Made by a program: the position numbers and the translations under genes. A DNA stretch of 24,623 nt from an uncultured Prevotella sp. (GTDB lineage: Bacteria; Bacteroidota; Bacteroidia; Bacteroidales; Bacteroidaceae). Below the pieces are notes generated by a model. The model worked only from the letters and a program-made list of their open reading frames with translations. It did not search any database and was not told the origin of the DNA. The DNA lies in contig USAI01000030.1 in NCBI GenBank assembly GCA_900552675.1, forward strand, positions 1 through 24,623, read 5' to 3'. Below are positions 5,852 to 14,106 of the stretch, in pieces (positions within the stretch are counted from its first letter, which is position 1; the number at the start of each line of letters is the position of its first letter).

Positions 5852-8308
5852 TTAAAAATGCCACTTCATGTCGATGCCACAGTGTATGGGCGTGCTGCGC
5901 TGTGCAAAATAGCGAGTGGTGCCCGTGGCGGCACTGCTTAAAGCAAACGTGTTGTAGCGAGTGTCGGTGAGGTTTCGGCCCCAGACGCTGAAGGTAACAG
6001 CGCCCAGTACCACGTCGGCATGTGCGCCCAGCACGGCATAGAACGGCTGTTTGAAGGTGTTGGCCTCGTCCCAATAAATGCTACCCTGCGCGTTGAGGTC
6101 AAGGCCAAAGCGCACCTCCTTCACCATATTATGGCGCAAGGGCTGTGTGTAACAGGTGCTGGCCCCCAGTGTGTGCATGGGTATGAAGGGCACACGACGG
6201 CCCTCATAGTCGACGGTGGTTTGCTGTCCGTTCACCTTAACATTATCGGTATAGTCGGAGAAGGCGGCGTGTGTCAAACCATAGCTTGCTCCCCACGTCA
6301 GTCGGTTGTCGAAGGCCGACCCTCGCAGTGCTGCCTCAAAGCCACAGCTGTAGCTCTTGCCCGCGTTCACCATCATGCGGCCGTAGCCATAGGTGCCAGC
6401 CATTACTGATAGTTGCTGGTTGTGCACCTGCATGTAGAAGGCCGACAGGTCGGCATGCAGCTTACCCTCGAAGAGGTTTAGGTGTGCGCCCACCTCATAG
6501 TTCCAGCTGGTTTCGGGCTTATAGCTAATGGTGGCATCCATTTTGGCATAGTCGGCGCTGGTGTGTGGCACGTCATAGTCGCCCTGTTGCACCTTTCGGC
6601 TGTTAGCCATCAGTTCGGTTTGTAAGATGTCAGAAAACATTTGTATGTTATAGCCACCTGCGCGGTAGCCTTTGCTTACCAGCGCATAAATGTTGCTGCC
6701 GCTGTGGTCGAGGGTGTAGGTAAGCCCCAGCTTAGGCAGCAGTTGCTGGTAGGTGTCGTGTGTGCCGTGGTTTAGTGCCGACGTTAGCTTGCGCACCGTA
6801 GCTATGCCCATCACCTTGGCGTCGAGCGAGAGCAGGGCACTTGTGTTATAGTTGACGCTCACGCGGTTTACGTCGTAGCGCAAGCCCAGTGTGGCCATGA
6901 GGCGAGGGGTGAGGTATAGGTTCGATTCGTGAAACACGCCCACGTTCATTTGTGGTGTGTGGAAGAGGCCTGGCACCTGCATGCCAGCTTGAATGGTTAC
7001 ACCGCCTCGGCCGTCAACCAGCTTTTGCGCCTGCTCTAAGGCCTTCGCTTCGGACATGCCATTCTGTATGTAGCGTTGCGCCATTTGTTCGGTAATGCCC
7101 TTGTATATCATACGTTGTATGCCCATGCCCATGGGCGTGGTGATGCCTGGGCCAAAGAACACGGGAGCATTGGTGCGCAGCCATTGGTATGAGGCAAAGG
7201 CCCCTGAGGTCCAGCGCCAACAGCCTGTAGAGCGGTTTTTCAGGGTGAGCTCTTCTGACACACTGTTCTGCAACTGTCGCTGTATGAGGTGCATATAGTC
7301 GGTGGCCATATAGTCTTGGTCCATCAGCATATCGTCGCGCAGCAGTTGGTACGACGTGGTGCTGTTCAGCTCGAAGCGTGGCGCCTGGTAGCCTATATGT
7401 AGGGCCGTGTTCAGCATGTTGCGTTTGTAGCTTCCAGGATAGTTGGTGTTTACCTCAGCGGTGTGGCCCGTGGTGGGGTCGGTCTCGCCATAAGCAAAGC
7501 CGTTTTGGCGCGTATATTGGTAGTCGGCCAGCAGGTCGGCACTCAGTCGGCTGTTGGGTCGAAACATCAGTCGCAGGCGTGCCCCTGCCTCGTCTTGCTT
7601 GTCGGCGCGGGTGTTCAGCGTTTTGTTACGGAAGAAGCCGTTGCTGCCTGTATAGAAGGCTGCCACGCCCAGCGCCCAACTGTCGTTCAGCTTGCTGTAG
7701 TGTGCCGCCTCGGCGTTACGCCACAGGTGCGAGCCTATGCCCAGCAACACGTCGGTGCCCTGATAGCTGAAGGGGTTGCGCGAATATATTTTTACCAGTC
7801 CGCCCTCGGTGTTCTGTCCATACAGTGTGCCTTGTGGGCCTCGCAAAATGTCGACACGCTCGGTTTGGTAAAAGTGCATGTTGTAGGCGGCCTTGCTCAT
7901 CAGTGGCATGCCATCGAGATAGATGCCTACTGATGGGTTGTTGATGCGCGAGCCAATGCCACGAATATACATTGACGAGGTGAGACGCGACCCATACTCG
8001 GGCATGCAAAACGAGGGAACATAGGCCGACAGCTGTCTGAGGTCGGTGCCATGCACATTATTTATATAACTACTGTTGAACGACGACGAGCTGAGTGGCT
8101 GATGGCGCAGACGAAACAGCTCTTTGGGTTGTGTTACCACTATCACCTCGTCGATGTCGAACACGCGCGAGGTGTCGGCCACAGCGGGCTGGTGTGGATG
8201 TGCAACCACTGTGGTGGGTGCTGCCAGCGTTGTGGTGGGTAAAACATGGGCCATGGTGGGTGTGGCCGCAATAAGGGTGCTAATAAATAATGTGTGTTTA
8301 TTTGTCAT
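5852..8308 (-). CDS. TonB-dependent outer-membrane receptor
   Basis: An 818-residue precursor. A signal peptide (MTNKHTLFISTLIAATPTMA) is followed by a TonB-box-like DEVIVV (about 53-58), a plug domain with YIRGIGSR, GIYLDGMP and ERVDILRGPQGTLYGQNT, and then a long beta-barrel ending in an aromatic residue (KWHF), typical of outer-membrane barrels. It lacks the carboxypeptidase-like N-terminal extension of SusC proteins and no susD gene is adjacent. It therefore looks more like an iron-complex, vitamin or other small-ligand receptor; the ligand cannot be deduced. The ATG at 8308 was preferred over one at 8395, because the latter lies in the promoter and would displace the signal peptide. Confidence 0.9.
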   Translation of the reverse strand: MTNKHTLFISTLIAATPTMAHVLPTTTLAAPTTVVAHPHQPAVADTSRVFDIDEVIVVTQPKELFRLRHQPLSSSSFNSSYINNVHGTDLRQLSAYVPSFCMPEYGSRLTSSMYIRGIGSRINNPSVGIYLDGMPLMSKAAYNMHFYQTERVDILRGPQGTLYGQNTEGGLVKIYSRNPFSYQGTDVLLGIGSHLWRNAEAAHYSKLNDSWALGVAAFYTGSNGFFRNKTLNTRADKQDEAGARLRLMFRPNSRLSADLLADYQYTRQNGFAYGETDPTTGHTAEVNTNYPGSYKRNMLNTALHIGYQAPRFELNSTTSYQLLRDDMLMDQDYMATDYMHLIQRQLQNSVSEELTLKNRSTGCWRWTSGAFASYQWLRTNAPVFFGPGITTPMGMGIQRMIYKGITEQMAQRYIQNGMSEAKALEQAQKLVDGRGGVTIQAGMQVPGLFHTPQMNVGVFHESNLYLTPRLMATLGLRYDVNRVSVNYNTSALLSLDAKVMGIATVRKLTSALNHGTHDTYQQLLPKLGLTYTLDHSGSNIYALVSKGYRAGGYNIQMFSDILQTELMANSRKVQQGDYDVPHTSADYAKMDATISYKPETSWNYEVGAHLNLFEGKLHADLSAFYMQVHNQQLSVMAGTYGYGRMMVNAGKSYSCGFEAALRGSAFDNRLTWGASYGLTHAAFSDYTDNVKVNGQQTTVDYEGRRVPFIPMHTLGASTCYTQPLRHNMVKEVRFGLDLNAQGSIYWDEANTFKQPFYAVLGAHADVVLGAVTFSVWGRNLTDTRYNTFALSSAATGTTRYFAQRSTPIHCGIDMKWHF

Positions 8309-8357
8309 CACGTTCTCTCTGGGGCGCTTCTTTTTGTTTATATTGTTTTTTGCAGTG

Positions 8358-8388
8358 CAAAAGTAGTGAAAAGCTGTGGGGTGCACAA
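8358..8388 (-). promoter_or_regulatory. Promoter of the TonB-dependent receptor gene
   Basis: On the minus strand, TTG (8388-8386) and TACTTTTG (8365-8358) are separated by exactly 20 bp. Transcription from about 8352 gives a leader of about 45 nt to the ATG at 8308. Confidence 0.75.
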
Positions 8389-8494
8389 TCCTCATTTGTA
8401 AGGATTTTTATAATCAAAATGCTCGCTTTTTGTTATGAAAGGCATATTTTTAATACTGTTTTTCTCAATTTCTATTAAATAATGGCATAATTGT

Positions 8495-8525
8495 TTGGTC
8501 GTTATATCAGAAAAAGATATTTTTG
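8495..8525 (+). promoter_or_regulatory. Promoter of the small beta-barrel protein gene
   Basis: TTG at 8495-8497, a 20-bp spacer and TATTTTTG at 8518-8525 give a near-perfect Bacteroidetes promoter. The predicted start is near 8530, leaving a leader of about 90 nt. It is divergent from the receptor promoter about 110 bp to the left. Confidence 0.75.
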
Positions 8526-8528
8526 CAT

Positions 8529-8571
8529 TGTCTAACATATGAGCACCGCGAGGGCGTTTTTGTGTTAGACA
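8529..8571 (+). promoter_or_regulatory. 5' leader hairpin of the beta-barrel protein mRNA
   Basis: tgtctaaca (8529-8537) and tgttagaca (8563-8571) are exact complements around a 25-nt loop. The left arm falls at the predicted transcription start, so the mRNA would begin with a hairpin. Such 5' stems can protect outer-membrane-protein mRNAs from decay; that role is inferred here. Confidence 0.5.
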
Positions 8572-8620
8572 TGTTGAAATAATATTATTCATTGTTTAAT
8601 TTAATTATTACTATTGAATT

Positions 8621-9184
8621 ATGAAAAAATTACTTTTGGTTGCCGTTATGGTTCTTACCTCGGCAATGACTTTTGCTCAACAGAAAGAGGGCACTTTGAC
8701 CATTCAGCCCAAGGTTGGTTTGAACATTGCTTCACTGACTGATTTCGACGACTCTGACCCCCGCTTTGGCGTGGTAGCAGGTGCCGAGTTTATGTATCAG
8801 GCTACTGACATGGTAGGTCTTAGCTTCGGCGCTTTGTATTCAATGCAGGGTGCAAAGTATGACAAGGCTACCACCAAGCTCGACTATATCAACGTCCCCA
8901 TATTGGCTAACGTATATGTAGCTCCGGGTTTTGCTGTTAAGCTGGGTCTGCAGCCAGGCTTCAATGTAAACAGCAAGGCTAAGGCTAAGAGCAATAGCGT
9001 TGCTGTAGAGGCTGATTTTGATGCAAAGACTGTAGACCTCTCAATTCCTATCGGTTTGAGCTACGAGTTTAGCAACTTTGTTATTGATGGCCGCTACAAC
9101 TGGGGCTTAACAAAGGTAGCTAAGGACAGCGACAGCAAGAACAGCGTGTTCCAGATTACTTTAGGCTATAAGTTGCCACTCTAA
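8621..9184 (+). CDS. Small outer-membrane beta-barrel protein (PorT/OmpX-like)
   Basis: A 187-residue precursor with a clear signal peptide (MKKLLLVAVMVLTSAMTFAQ). The mature part is a run of alternating beta strands (for example QPKVGLNIASL, GVVAGAEFMYQ, VGLSFGALYSMQGAKY, YINVPILANVYV), ending in ITLGYKLPL. This is the pattern of 8-stranded barrels in the outer-membrane beta-barrel family common in Bacteroidota. No ligand or enzymatic motif is visible. It has its own strong promoter and structured leader and is followed by a strong hairpin terminator, so it is probably a single-gene, well-expressed unit. Confidence 0.85.
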   Translation: MKKLLLVAVMVLTSAMTFAQQKEGTLTIQPKVGLNIASLTDFDDSDPRFGVVAGAEFMYQATDMVGLSFGALYSMQGAKYDKATTKLDYINVPILANVYVAPGFAVKLGLQPGFNVNSKAKAKSNSVAVEADFDAKTVDLSIPIGLSYEFSNFVIDGRYNWGLTKVAKDSDSKNSVFQITLGYKLPL

Positions 9185-9197
9185 AAATAGAACAAAA

Positions 9198-9436
9198 AAC
9201 CGTCGCTGAAGGCGGCGAATGTACATAACCGTTGGTGACTGAACGAAGTGAAGGAACCTACGGTCTAACTAAAACAAAGCGAAGCGTCCTCGAAGAGGGC
9301 GAACATTATGATTAGTTAATACTAAATATGTTCGCCCTCTTCGAGGACGTTTTTCTTGTTTACAGTTACCGCTGGCCACGCAGCCTTAGGCTGCATAACC
9401 AGCGGTTATGTACATTCGCCGCCTTCAGCGACGGTT
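9198..9436. repeat. Nested inverted-repeat element between convergent genes
   Basis: Outer arms 9198-9231 and 9403-9436 are exact 34-bp reverse complements. Inside are three further dyads: accgt...acggt with ggt...acc (about 9228-9264), a 22-bp perfect stem (9285-9306 with 9328-9349), and accgctgg...ccagcggt with gcagcc/ggctgc (9368-9406). A short alternative hairpin cataacc-agc-ggttatg (9394-9410) competes with the outer stem. The whole could form a cloverleaf or cruciform. Confidence 0.85.
9285..9356 (+). terminator. Intrinsic terminator of the beta-barrel gene
   Basis: A 22-bp perfect stem (cgtcctcgaagagggcgaac onward, 9285-9306, with 9328-9349) is followed by gtttttcttg. The loop also contains ttagt/actaa. 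It sits about 100 bp after the beta-barrel stop codon and is embedded in the larger nested element. Confidence 0.65.
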
Positions 9437-9449
9437 GCTTTTTATATTC

Positions 9450-10748
9450 CTACAGCAACTCGGGCAGCTGGAAGAGCTTGGTCGAATTGCTACCTTTTAT
9501 AAGGATGGTGTGGCCTTGTGGCTGCTGCTGCGCGATGGCGGCCTTTACCTCGTCGACATTGTGGAAGATACGGAAGGGGCTGTCGATGGTGGCAAACTCG
9601 TCGCCCACCAGCCATACCTCGTCAAAGTGTGCGGCACGCAACATATCAACCACCTTTTGATGTTCGTCGTGGCTCACCTCGCCCAGCTCGCGCATTTCGC
9701 CCAGTATGCACATCTTGTGGTCGGCCTGCATGGCTTTAAAGTTGTCGAGGGCTGCCGCCATACTGGTGGGGTTGGCGTTATAGGCATCAACAATGAGGCG
9801 GTTGTGCGCCGTAACCATCAGCTCAGAGCGGTTGTTGCTGGGCACGTAGGTTTCGAGAGCATGGCACACCTGCTGTTCTGACACGGCAAAGAAGATGCCG
9901 ATGGTGGCTGCCGCCAGCATGTTTTTAATGTTGTAGGCACCTATGAGGTGTGTGTCGACGTGGTGAAGGGCACCATCCTGGTGGCGCCAGTCGAACTGAA
10001 GGAAGGGGCTGCAGCCCGTCACCTTACCATATACATAGGGCGTGTGGGCATCGGTCTCGCTGCTGTATCGCACCAGGTTCAGCCCTTGTGCTATGCCCAT
10101 GAGGTTGGGATTGTCGTTGTCAATAAACACGGTGCTGTCGGTGCGCGTGCGTAGGTAGTCGTACAGTTCGCCCTTCGTCTTCACCACTCCTTCAAACGAG
10201 CCGAAGCCTTGAAGGTGTGCGCGGCCCACATTGGTAATGATGCCATAGTCGGGCTCAACAATGTCAACCAGCGTTTTGATGTCGCCAGGATGGCTGGCAC
10301 CCATCTCTACCACGGCTATCTCGTGCTCGGGGGTGAGGCGTAGCAGGGTTTTGGGCACGCCTATATCGTTGTTAAAGTTGCCCTGTGTGTAGAGCACGTT
10401 ATATTTCTCGCCCAGCACAGCGGCCACCAGCTCCTTGGTAGTGGTCTTGCCGTTGGTGCCCGTTATACCTATGATGCGTGTGCCCAAGGCCAAACGGTGG
10501 TAGTGGGCCAACTGCTGCAATGCCTGAAGGCAGTCGGGCACCAATATGCAACGGCTGTCGGTGGCATATTCGGCCTCGTCAACCACAGCATAGGCACACC
10601 CTTTGTCGAGGGCTGCTTGCGCAAACTTGTTGCCATTAAACGATGCGCCTTTCAGCGCGAAGAAGATGCTGCCCTCAGGGCAGTCGCGACTGTCGGTAGT
10701 CACCACAGGGTGCTGCTGAAACAGTTTGTACAGTTCGCTTGTTTCCAT
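9450..10748 (-). CDS. murF: UDP-MurNAc-tripeptide D-Ala-D-Ala ligase
   Basis: A 432-residue cytoplasmic Mur ligase that adds D-Ala-D-Ala to the UDP-MurNAc-tripeptide, the last cytoplasmic step before lipid carrier transfer. The N-terminal domain has TTDSRDCPEGSIFFALKG. The ATP loop is GTNGKTTT at residues 97-104. The central region includes GNFNNDIGVP, VVEMGASHPGDI and NVGRAHLQGFGS. The C-terminal domain has NRSELM, DAYNANPTSM and LGEMRELG, all standard MurF positions. ddl, which supplies the dipeptide, lies 2 kb away on the other strand. The gene stands alone, convergent with the beta-barrel gene. Confidence 0.95.
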   Translation of the reverse strand: METSELYKLFQQHPVVTTDSRDCPEGSIFFALKGASFNGNKFAQAALDKGCAYAVVDEAEYATDSRCILVPDCLQALQQLAHYHRLALGTRIIGITGTNGKTTTKELVAAVLGEKYNVLYTQGNFNNDIGVPKTLLRLTPEHEIAVVEMGASHPGDIKTLVDIVEPDYGIITNVGRAHLQGFGSFEGVVKTKGELYDYLRTRTDSTVFIDNDNPNLMGIAQGLNLVRYSSETDAHTPYVYGKVTGCSPFLQFDWRHQDGALHHVDTHLIGAYNIKNMLAAATIGIFFAVSEQQVCHALETYVPSNNRSELMVTAHNRLIVDAYNANPTSMAAALDNFKAMQADHKMCILGEMRELGEVSHDEHQKVVDMLRAAHFDEVWLVGDEFATIDSPFRIFHNVDEVKAAIAQQQPQGHTILIKGSNSTKLFQLPELL

Positions 10749-10815
10749 CAGTTATCGTGTATGTAGTGTTATTTCAATCGTTGGATGAGATTTTTGTTTG
10801 CTCGTCAACTGCATA

Positions 10816-10873
10816 CAAAATTACTATTTTTTCGTGTAAAAGGCACGTTATTCAGATATTTTGTGTAAGTTTG
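10816..10873. promoter_or_regulatory. Divergent -7 boxes for murF and the PASTA gene
   Basis: On the minus strand, TAATTTTG (10823-10816) faces murF. On the plus strand, TAAGTTTG (10866-10873) faces the PASTA gene, 37 nt before its ATG. Both fit TAnnTTTG, but neither has a clear TTG at the right spacing, so they are weaker candidates than the other promoters in the window. Confidence 0.45.
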
Positions 10874-10909
10874 CACATTATTTAATATATACATATACGA
10901 CAAGGATAC

Positions 10910-11599
10910 ATGGAGACATCTGAGTTTCTCGGAAAACTGAAAAGCAAGTACCTGTGGCTTAATATTGCCGCTATGGCCATCGTGGTGGTTGTGGCGTGCG
11001 TGGCCGTGATGATTGCCCTTAACTCGTACACACATCATGGCGAGGCAATACCTATACCCGATGTGCGCCATAAAACCTTTGCCGATGCTCAACATATTCT
11101 TACCGATGCGGGGCTTACCGTGGTGGTAAGCGATACGGGCTATGTGAAAAACTTGGCCCCCGATTGCATCTTGGAACAGTCGCCAGCAGCGGGCATGCGC
11201 GTGAAGGCAGGACGCATTGTGTATCTTATTGTCAATGCGCCCGAGTCGCCATCAATCACTCTTCCTGATATTATTGATAACAGCTCGTTGCGCGAGGCAA
11301 TGGCAAAACTTACTGCCATGGGCTTCCGACTGACGCAGCCCAGCTTTGTGCCCGGCGAACGCGACTGGGTGTATGGCGTTGTGGCGGGCGGACGACATCT
11401 GCAGGCTGGCGATAAGGTGTCGGTAGATACGCCTGTTACGATTGAGGCAGGCAACGGTCAGCTGGGCGACGACGAGGGTATAGAGTTTGTTGATGGCGAT
11501 GAGAGTGGCATCATTATGAATGATGGCGGCGACGTCGACGACTTTCATGAGGTGACGCAGCCTCCGCACGAAGAGGGCACCGCTCCCACTGAACCCTAA
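10910..11599 (+). CDS. Membrane-anchored PASTA domain protein
   Basis: A 229-residue protein with a short cytoplasmic start, one transmembrane helix (about residues 16-38, LWLNIAAMAIVVVVACVAVM) and two PASTA repeats (about 45-110 and 114-182; segments IPDVRHKTFADAQHIL and LPDIIDNSSLREAMAKL). A strongly acidic tail (about 184-229) follows. PASTA domains can bind peptidoglycan or muropeptides; here no kinase or transpeptidase domain is attached, so the protein is probably a periplasmic sensor or cell-wall binder. It lies 48 nt before the rluD-like gene and probably shares its transcript. Confidence 0.85.
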   Translation: METSEFLGKLKSKYLWLNIAAMAIVVVVACVAVMIALNSYTHHGEAIPIPDVRHKTFADAQHILTDAGLTVVVSDTGYVKNLAPDCILEQSPAAGMRVKAGRIVYLIVNAPESPSITLPDIIDNSSLREAMAKLTAMGFRLTQPSFVPGERDWVYGVVAGGRHLQAGDKVSVDTPVTIEAGNGQLGDDEGIEFVDGDESGIIMNDGGDVDDFHEVTQPPHEEGTAPTEP

Positions 11600-11647
11600 C
11601 CTCGCACACACACCACACTACAGTTTGCAATAACGATAATCACACAC

Positions 11648-12772
11648 ATGACAGAATATATTGACGATGAACTGCTGGCCGACGATATGCTGCCAGCTCT
11701 CAACACCGACAACAACAACGATAACGATGATCTTGACGACGAAACGCAACAGCTGTATGAGCACTTTCGCTTCGAGGCCGACCAAGGCCAGCAGCCCTTG
11801 CGCGTAGATAAGTTTATGTGCGAGAAGTTGCCACACTCGTCGCGCAACCGCATACAACGCGCTGCCGACTCGGGCTTCGTACATGTGAACGACCGTCCGG
11901 TGAAAAGCAACTATAAGGTGCGTGCTGGCGATGTGGTGACGCTAATGCTTGACCGCCCACGACATGATAGCACCATTGAACCTGAAGAGATGCCCCTCGA
12001 CATTGTGTATGAGGACGACCAACTGATGGTGGTGAACAAACCCGCCGGACTGGTGGTGCATCCAGGGGCGGGCAACTTTCATGGCACGCTGGTAAACGCT
12101 ATCGCATGGCACATGAAAGATGTGCCCTCGTATGACCCCAATAACCCTGAGGTGGGACTGGTACACCGCATTGACAAAGACACCAGCGGACTGCTGGTGG
12201 TGGCCAAAACACCTGAGGCAAAGACAAGCTTGAGCGTGCAGTTCTTCAACAAAACCACGCACCGTAGCTATAATGCCCTGGTGTGGGGACACTTTACGGA
12301 AGACGAGGGACGCATTGAAGGAAATATTGCACGCGACCCGAAAGACCGACTGCGCATGACGGTGATGGCCCCCGACTCGGGCATTGGTAAGCCTGCCGTA
12401 ACGCATTATCGTGTGATTGAGCGCTTTGGATATGTCACTCTCATCGAGTGTATATTGGAAACAGGACGCACACACCAAATACGTGCGCACATGAAGCACA
12501 TCGGACATCCGCTGTTCGGCGATGAGCGCTATGGCGGCTGCGAGATATTGCGCGGAAACCGTAGCACCTCATATCGTGCCTTCATTCAAAACTGCTTTAA
12601 ACTATGCAACCGTCAGGCGCTGCACGCCCGCACATTGGGCTTCGTGCACCCCAAAACGCATCAGCAGATGGACTTCACCTCGGACTTACCCACCGACCTT
12701 GAAGCGCTGATTGAAAAGTGGCGTGCCTTTATCATGGGCACCACTAACGACACTTTTGCCGATGCGCGTTAA
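11648..12772 (+). CDS. rluD: RluD-type 23S rRNA pseudouridine synthase
   Basis: A 374-residue RluA-family enzyme that isomerises uridines in large-subunit rRNA. An unusual acidic, Asn/Asp-rich N-terminal extension (about 1-35) precedes an S4 RNA-binding domain (about 51-110). The catalytic domain has the signature HRIDKDTSGLLVVAK (173-187), with the catalytic Asp at 176, plus LETGRTHQIRAHM and LFGDERYGG downstream. The exact uridines cannot be read from sequence, so the symbol reflects the closest subfamily. It follows the PASTA gene and precedes ddl by 74 nt, a short spacer containing a small G/C hairpin (12784-12802) without a T run. Confidence 0.9.
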   Translation: MTEYIDDELLADDMLPALNTDNNNDNDDLDDETQQLYEHFRFEADQGQQPLRVDKFMCEKLPHSSRNRIQRAADSGFVHVNDRPVKSNYKVRAGDVVTLMLDRPRHDSTIEPEEMPLDIVYEDDQLMVVNKPAGLVVHPGAGNFHGTLVNAIAWHMKDVPSYDPNNPEVGLVHRIDKDTSGLLVVAKTPEAKTSLSVQFFNKTTHRSYNALVWGHFTEDEGRIEGNIARDPKDRLRMTVMAPDSGIGKPAVTHYRVIERFGYVTLIECILETGRTHQIRAHMKHIGHPLFGDERYGGCEILRGNRSTSYRAFIQNCFKLCNRQALHARTLGFVHPKTHQQMDFTSDLPTDLEALIEKWRAFIMGTTNDTFADAR

Positions 12773-12846
12773 TACTTTTGACAAAGGGCGCTGCCGCCCC
12801 TTGACGCTTTAGAAAACAACAAAAAAGATATTGATTTAAAGATAAC

Positions 12847-13851
12847 ATGGAGATCTTAAAAAGAAACATTGCCATCGTTTGCGGTGGCGACTCGTCTGAG
12901 CACGACGTATCGATACGTTCAGCACAGGGTTTGTACTCGTTCTTCGATAAAGAACGTTATAACGTGTATGTGGTCGACGTGAAAAAGAACGACTGGCACG
13001 TAAACTTTACTGATGGCAGCATTGCCAAGATTGACAAGAACGACTTCTCGTTCCAGCAAGATGGTCATAAAGTGACCTTCGACTATGCCTACATTACCAT
13101 TCATGGCACTCCGGGCGAGAACGGAATTATACAAGGCTACTTTGAACTGCTCGACATTCCTTACAGCACCAGTGGCGTGCTGGTTGAGGCGATGACCTTT
13201 AACAAATATGTATTGAACAATTATCTTCGCGGTATGGGCGTGAACGTGGGACAGAGCATCTTGCTGCGTCGTGGCGAAGAAGATAAATATACTGAAGAAG
13301 AGATTGCCGAGAAGGTGGGCATGCCTTGCTTCGTAAAACCCGCTGCCGATGGCAGCAGCTTCGGCGTGTCGAAGGTGAAGAACGCTGACCAGCTGGCGCC
13401 CGCCCTGCGCGTGGCCTTCATGGAAAGCAGCGAGGTGATGGTAGAAAGCTATCTTAAGGGTACCGAGATTTCTATCGGCTGCTATAAAACGAAGGATAAG
13501 ACTGTGGTGTTCCCCGCTACTGAGGTGGTGACACAGAACGAATTCTTCGACTATGATGCCAAGTATAATGGTCAGGTGCAGGAAATAACACCTGCTCGCC
13601 TCTCTGACGATACCGCTCGTCGCGTGGCCGAAGAAACCAGCCATATTTACGACCTCTTGCATTGCAACGGCATCATCCGCATCGACTATATCATATCGAA
13701 AGATGCTGAGGGCAACGACGTGATAAATATGCTCGAGATAAACACTACGCCCGGCATGACGGCCACCAGCTTCATACCGCAGCAGGTGCGTGCCGCTGGC
13801 CTCGACATCAAAGAGGTGCTCTCTGACATCGTAGAGAACCAGTTGTCTTAG
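12847..13851 (+). CDS. ddl: D-alanine-D-alanine ligase
   Basis: A 334-residue ATP-grasp enzyme that makes the D-Ala-D-Ala dipeptide used by MurF. Visible landmarks are GGDSSEHDVSIRSA (13-26), HGTPGENGIIQG (86-97), the ATP-grasp lysine region FVKPAADGSSFGVSKV (162-177) and the metal-binding C-terminal motif EINTTPGMT (297-305). Length and architecture are normal. It is in the same direction as rluD and may be co-transcribed. A TACTTTTG sequence directly after the rluD stop (12773) could be a weak extra promoter, though no proper -33 element was found. Confidence 0.95.
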   Translation: MEILKRNIAIVCGGDSSEHDVSIRSAQGLYSFFDKERYNVYVVDVKKNDWHVNFTDGSIAKIDKNDFSFQQDGHKVTFDYAYITIHGTPGENGIIQGYFELLDIPYSTSGVLVEAMTFNKYVLNNYLRGMGVNVGQSILLRRGEEDKYTEEEIAEKVGMPCFVKPAADGSSFGVSKVKNADQLAPALRVAFMESSEVMVESYLKGTEISIGCYKTKDKTVVFPATEVVTQNEFFDYDAKYNGQVQEITPARLSDDTARRVAEETSHIYDLLHCNGIIRIDYIISKDAEGNDVINMLEINTTPGMTATSFIPQQVRAAGLDIKEVLSDIVENQLS

Positions 13852-14106
13852 TTTCTAATTTCGTGTCGTCGGCTCATTCATTATGTTGTCAGTAAACGAG
13901 TAAACGAGTAAACGAGTAGACAAGTAGACAAGCTGCTACCCATACTGATCAAAGTTGTTATAAAAAGTTTGAGTTGTAAAGGCAAATAGCTCGTCAACTT
14001 GTTCGCTCGGCTTTGCCGCTTGTCTAAGCAAGAACTATCAGCATGCCAAAGGCATGCGAAACTTAAATGAATTACCAAAGCCTTCGGCCATTATGAATGA
14101 TGAATT
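13852..14106. repeat. Repeat-rich spacer with an 8-bp tandem array
   Basis: Five 8-bp units run head to tail: gtaaacga three times (13892-13915), then gtagacaa twice (13916-13931). Further on is a perfect small hairpin gcatgcc-aaa-ggcatgc (14041-14057). An A/T-rich stretch built from atgaatgatgaattatgaat follows, running into the start of the next gene. No reading frame of note and no clear promoter was found. Confidence 0.7.

Noticed and set aside
5651..5941. Small plus-strand open frame in the lrgA-receptor spacer
   Set aside because: It runs through the large inverted repeat and into the antisense of the receptor gene, with no family match and no promoter.
8309..8395. Longer start for the TonB-dependent receptor
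   Set aside because: It would begin upstream of the predicted transcription start and bury the signal peptide.
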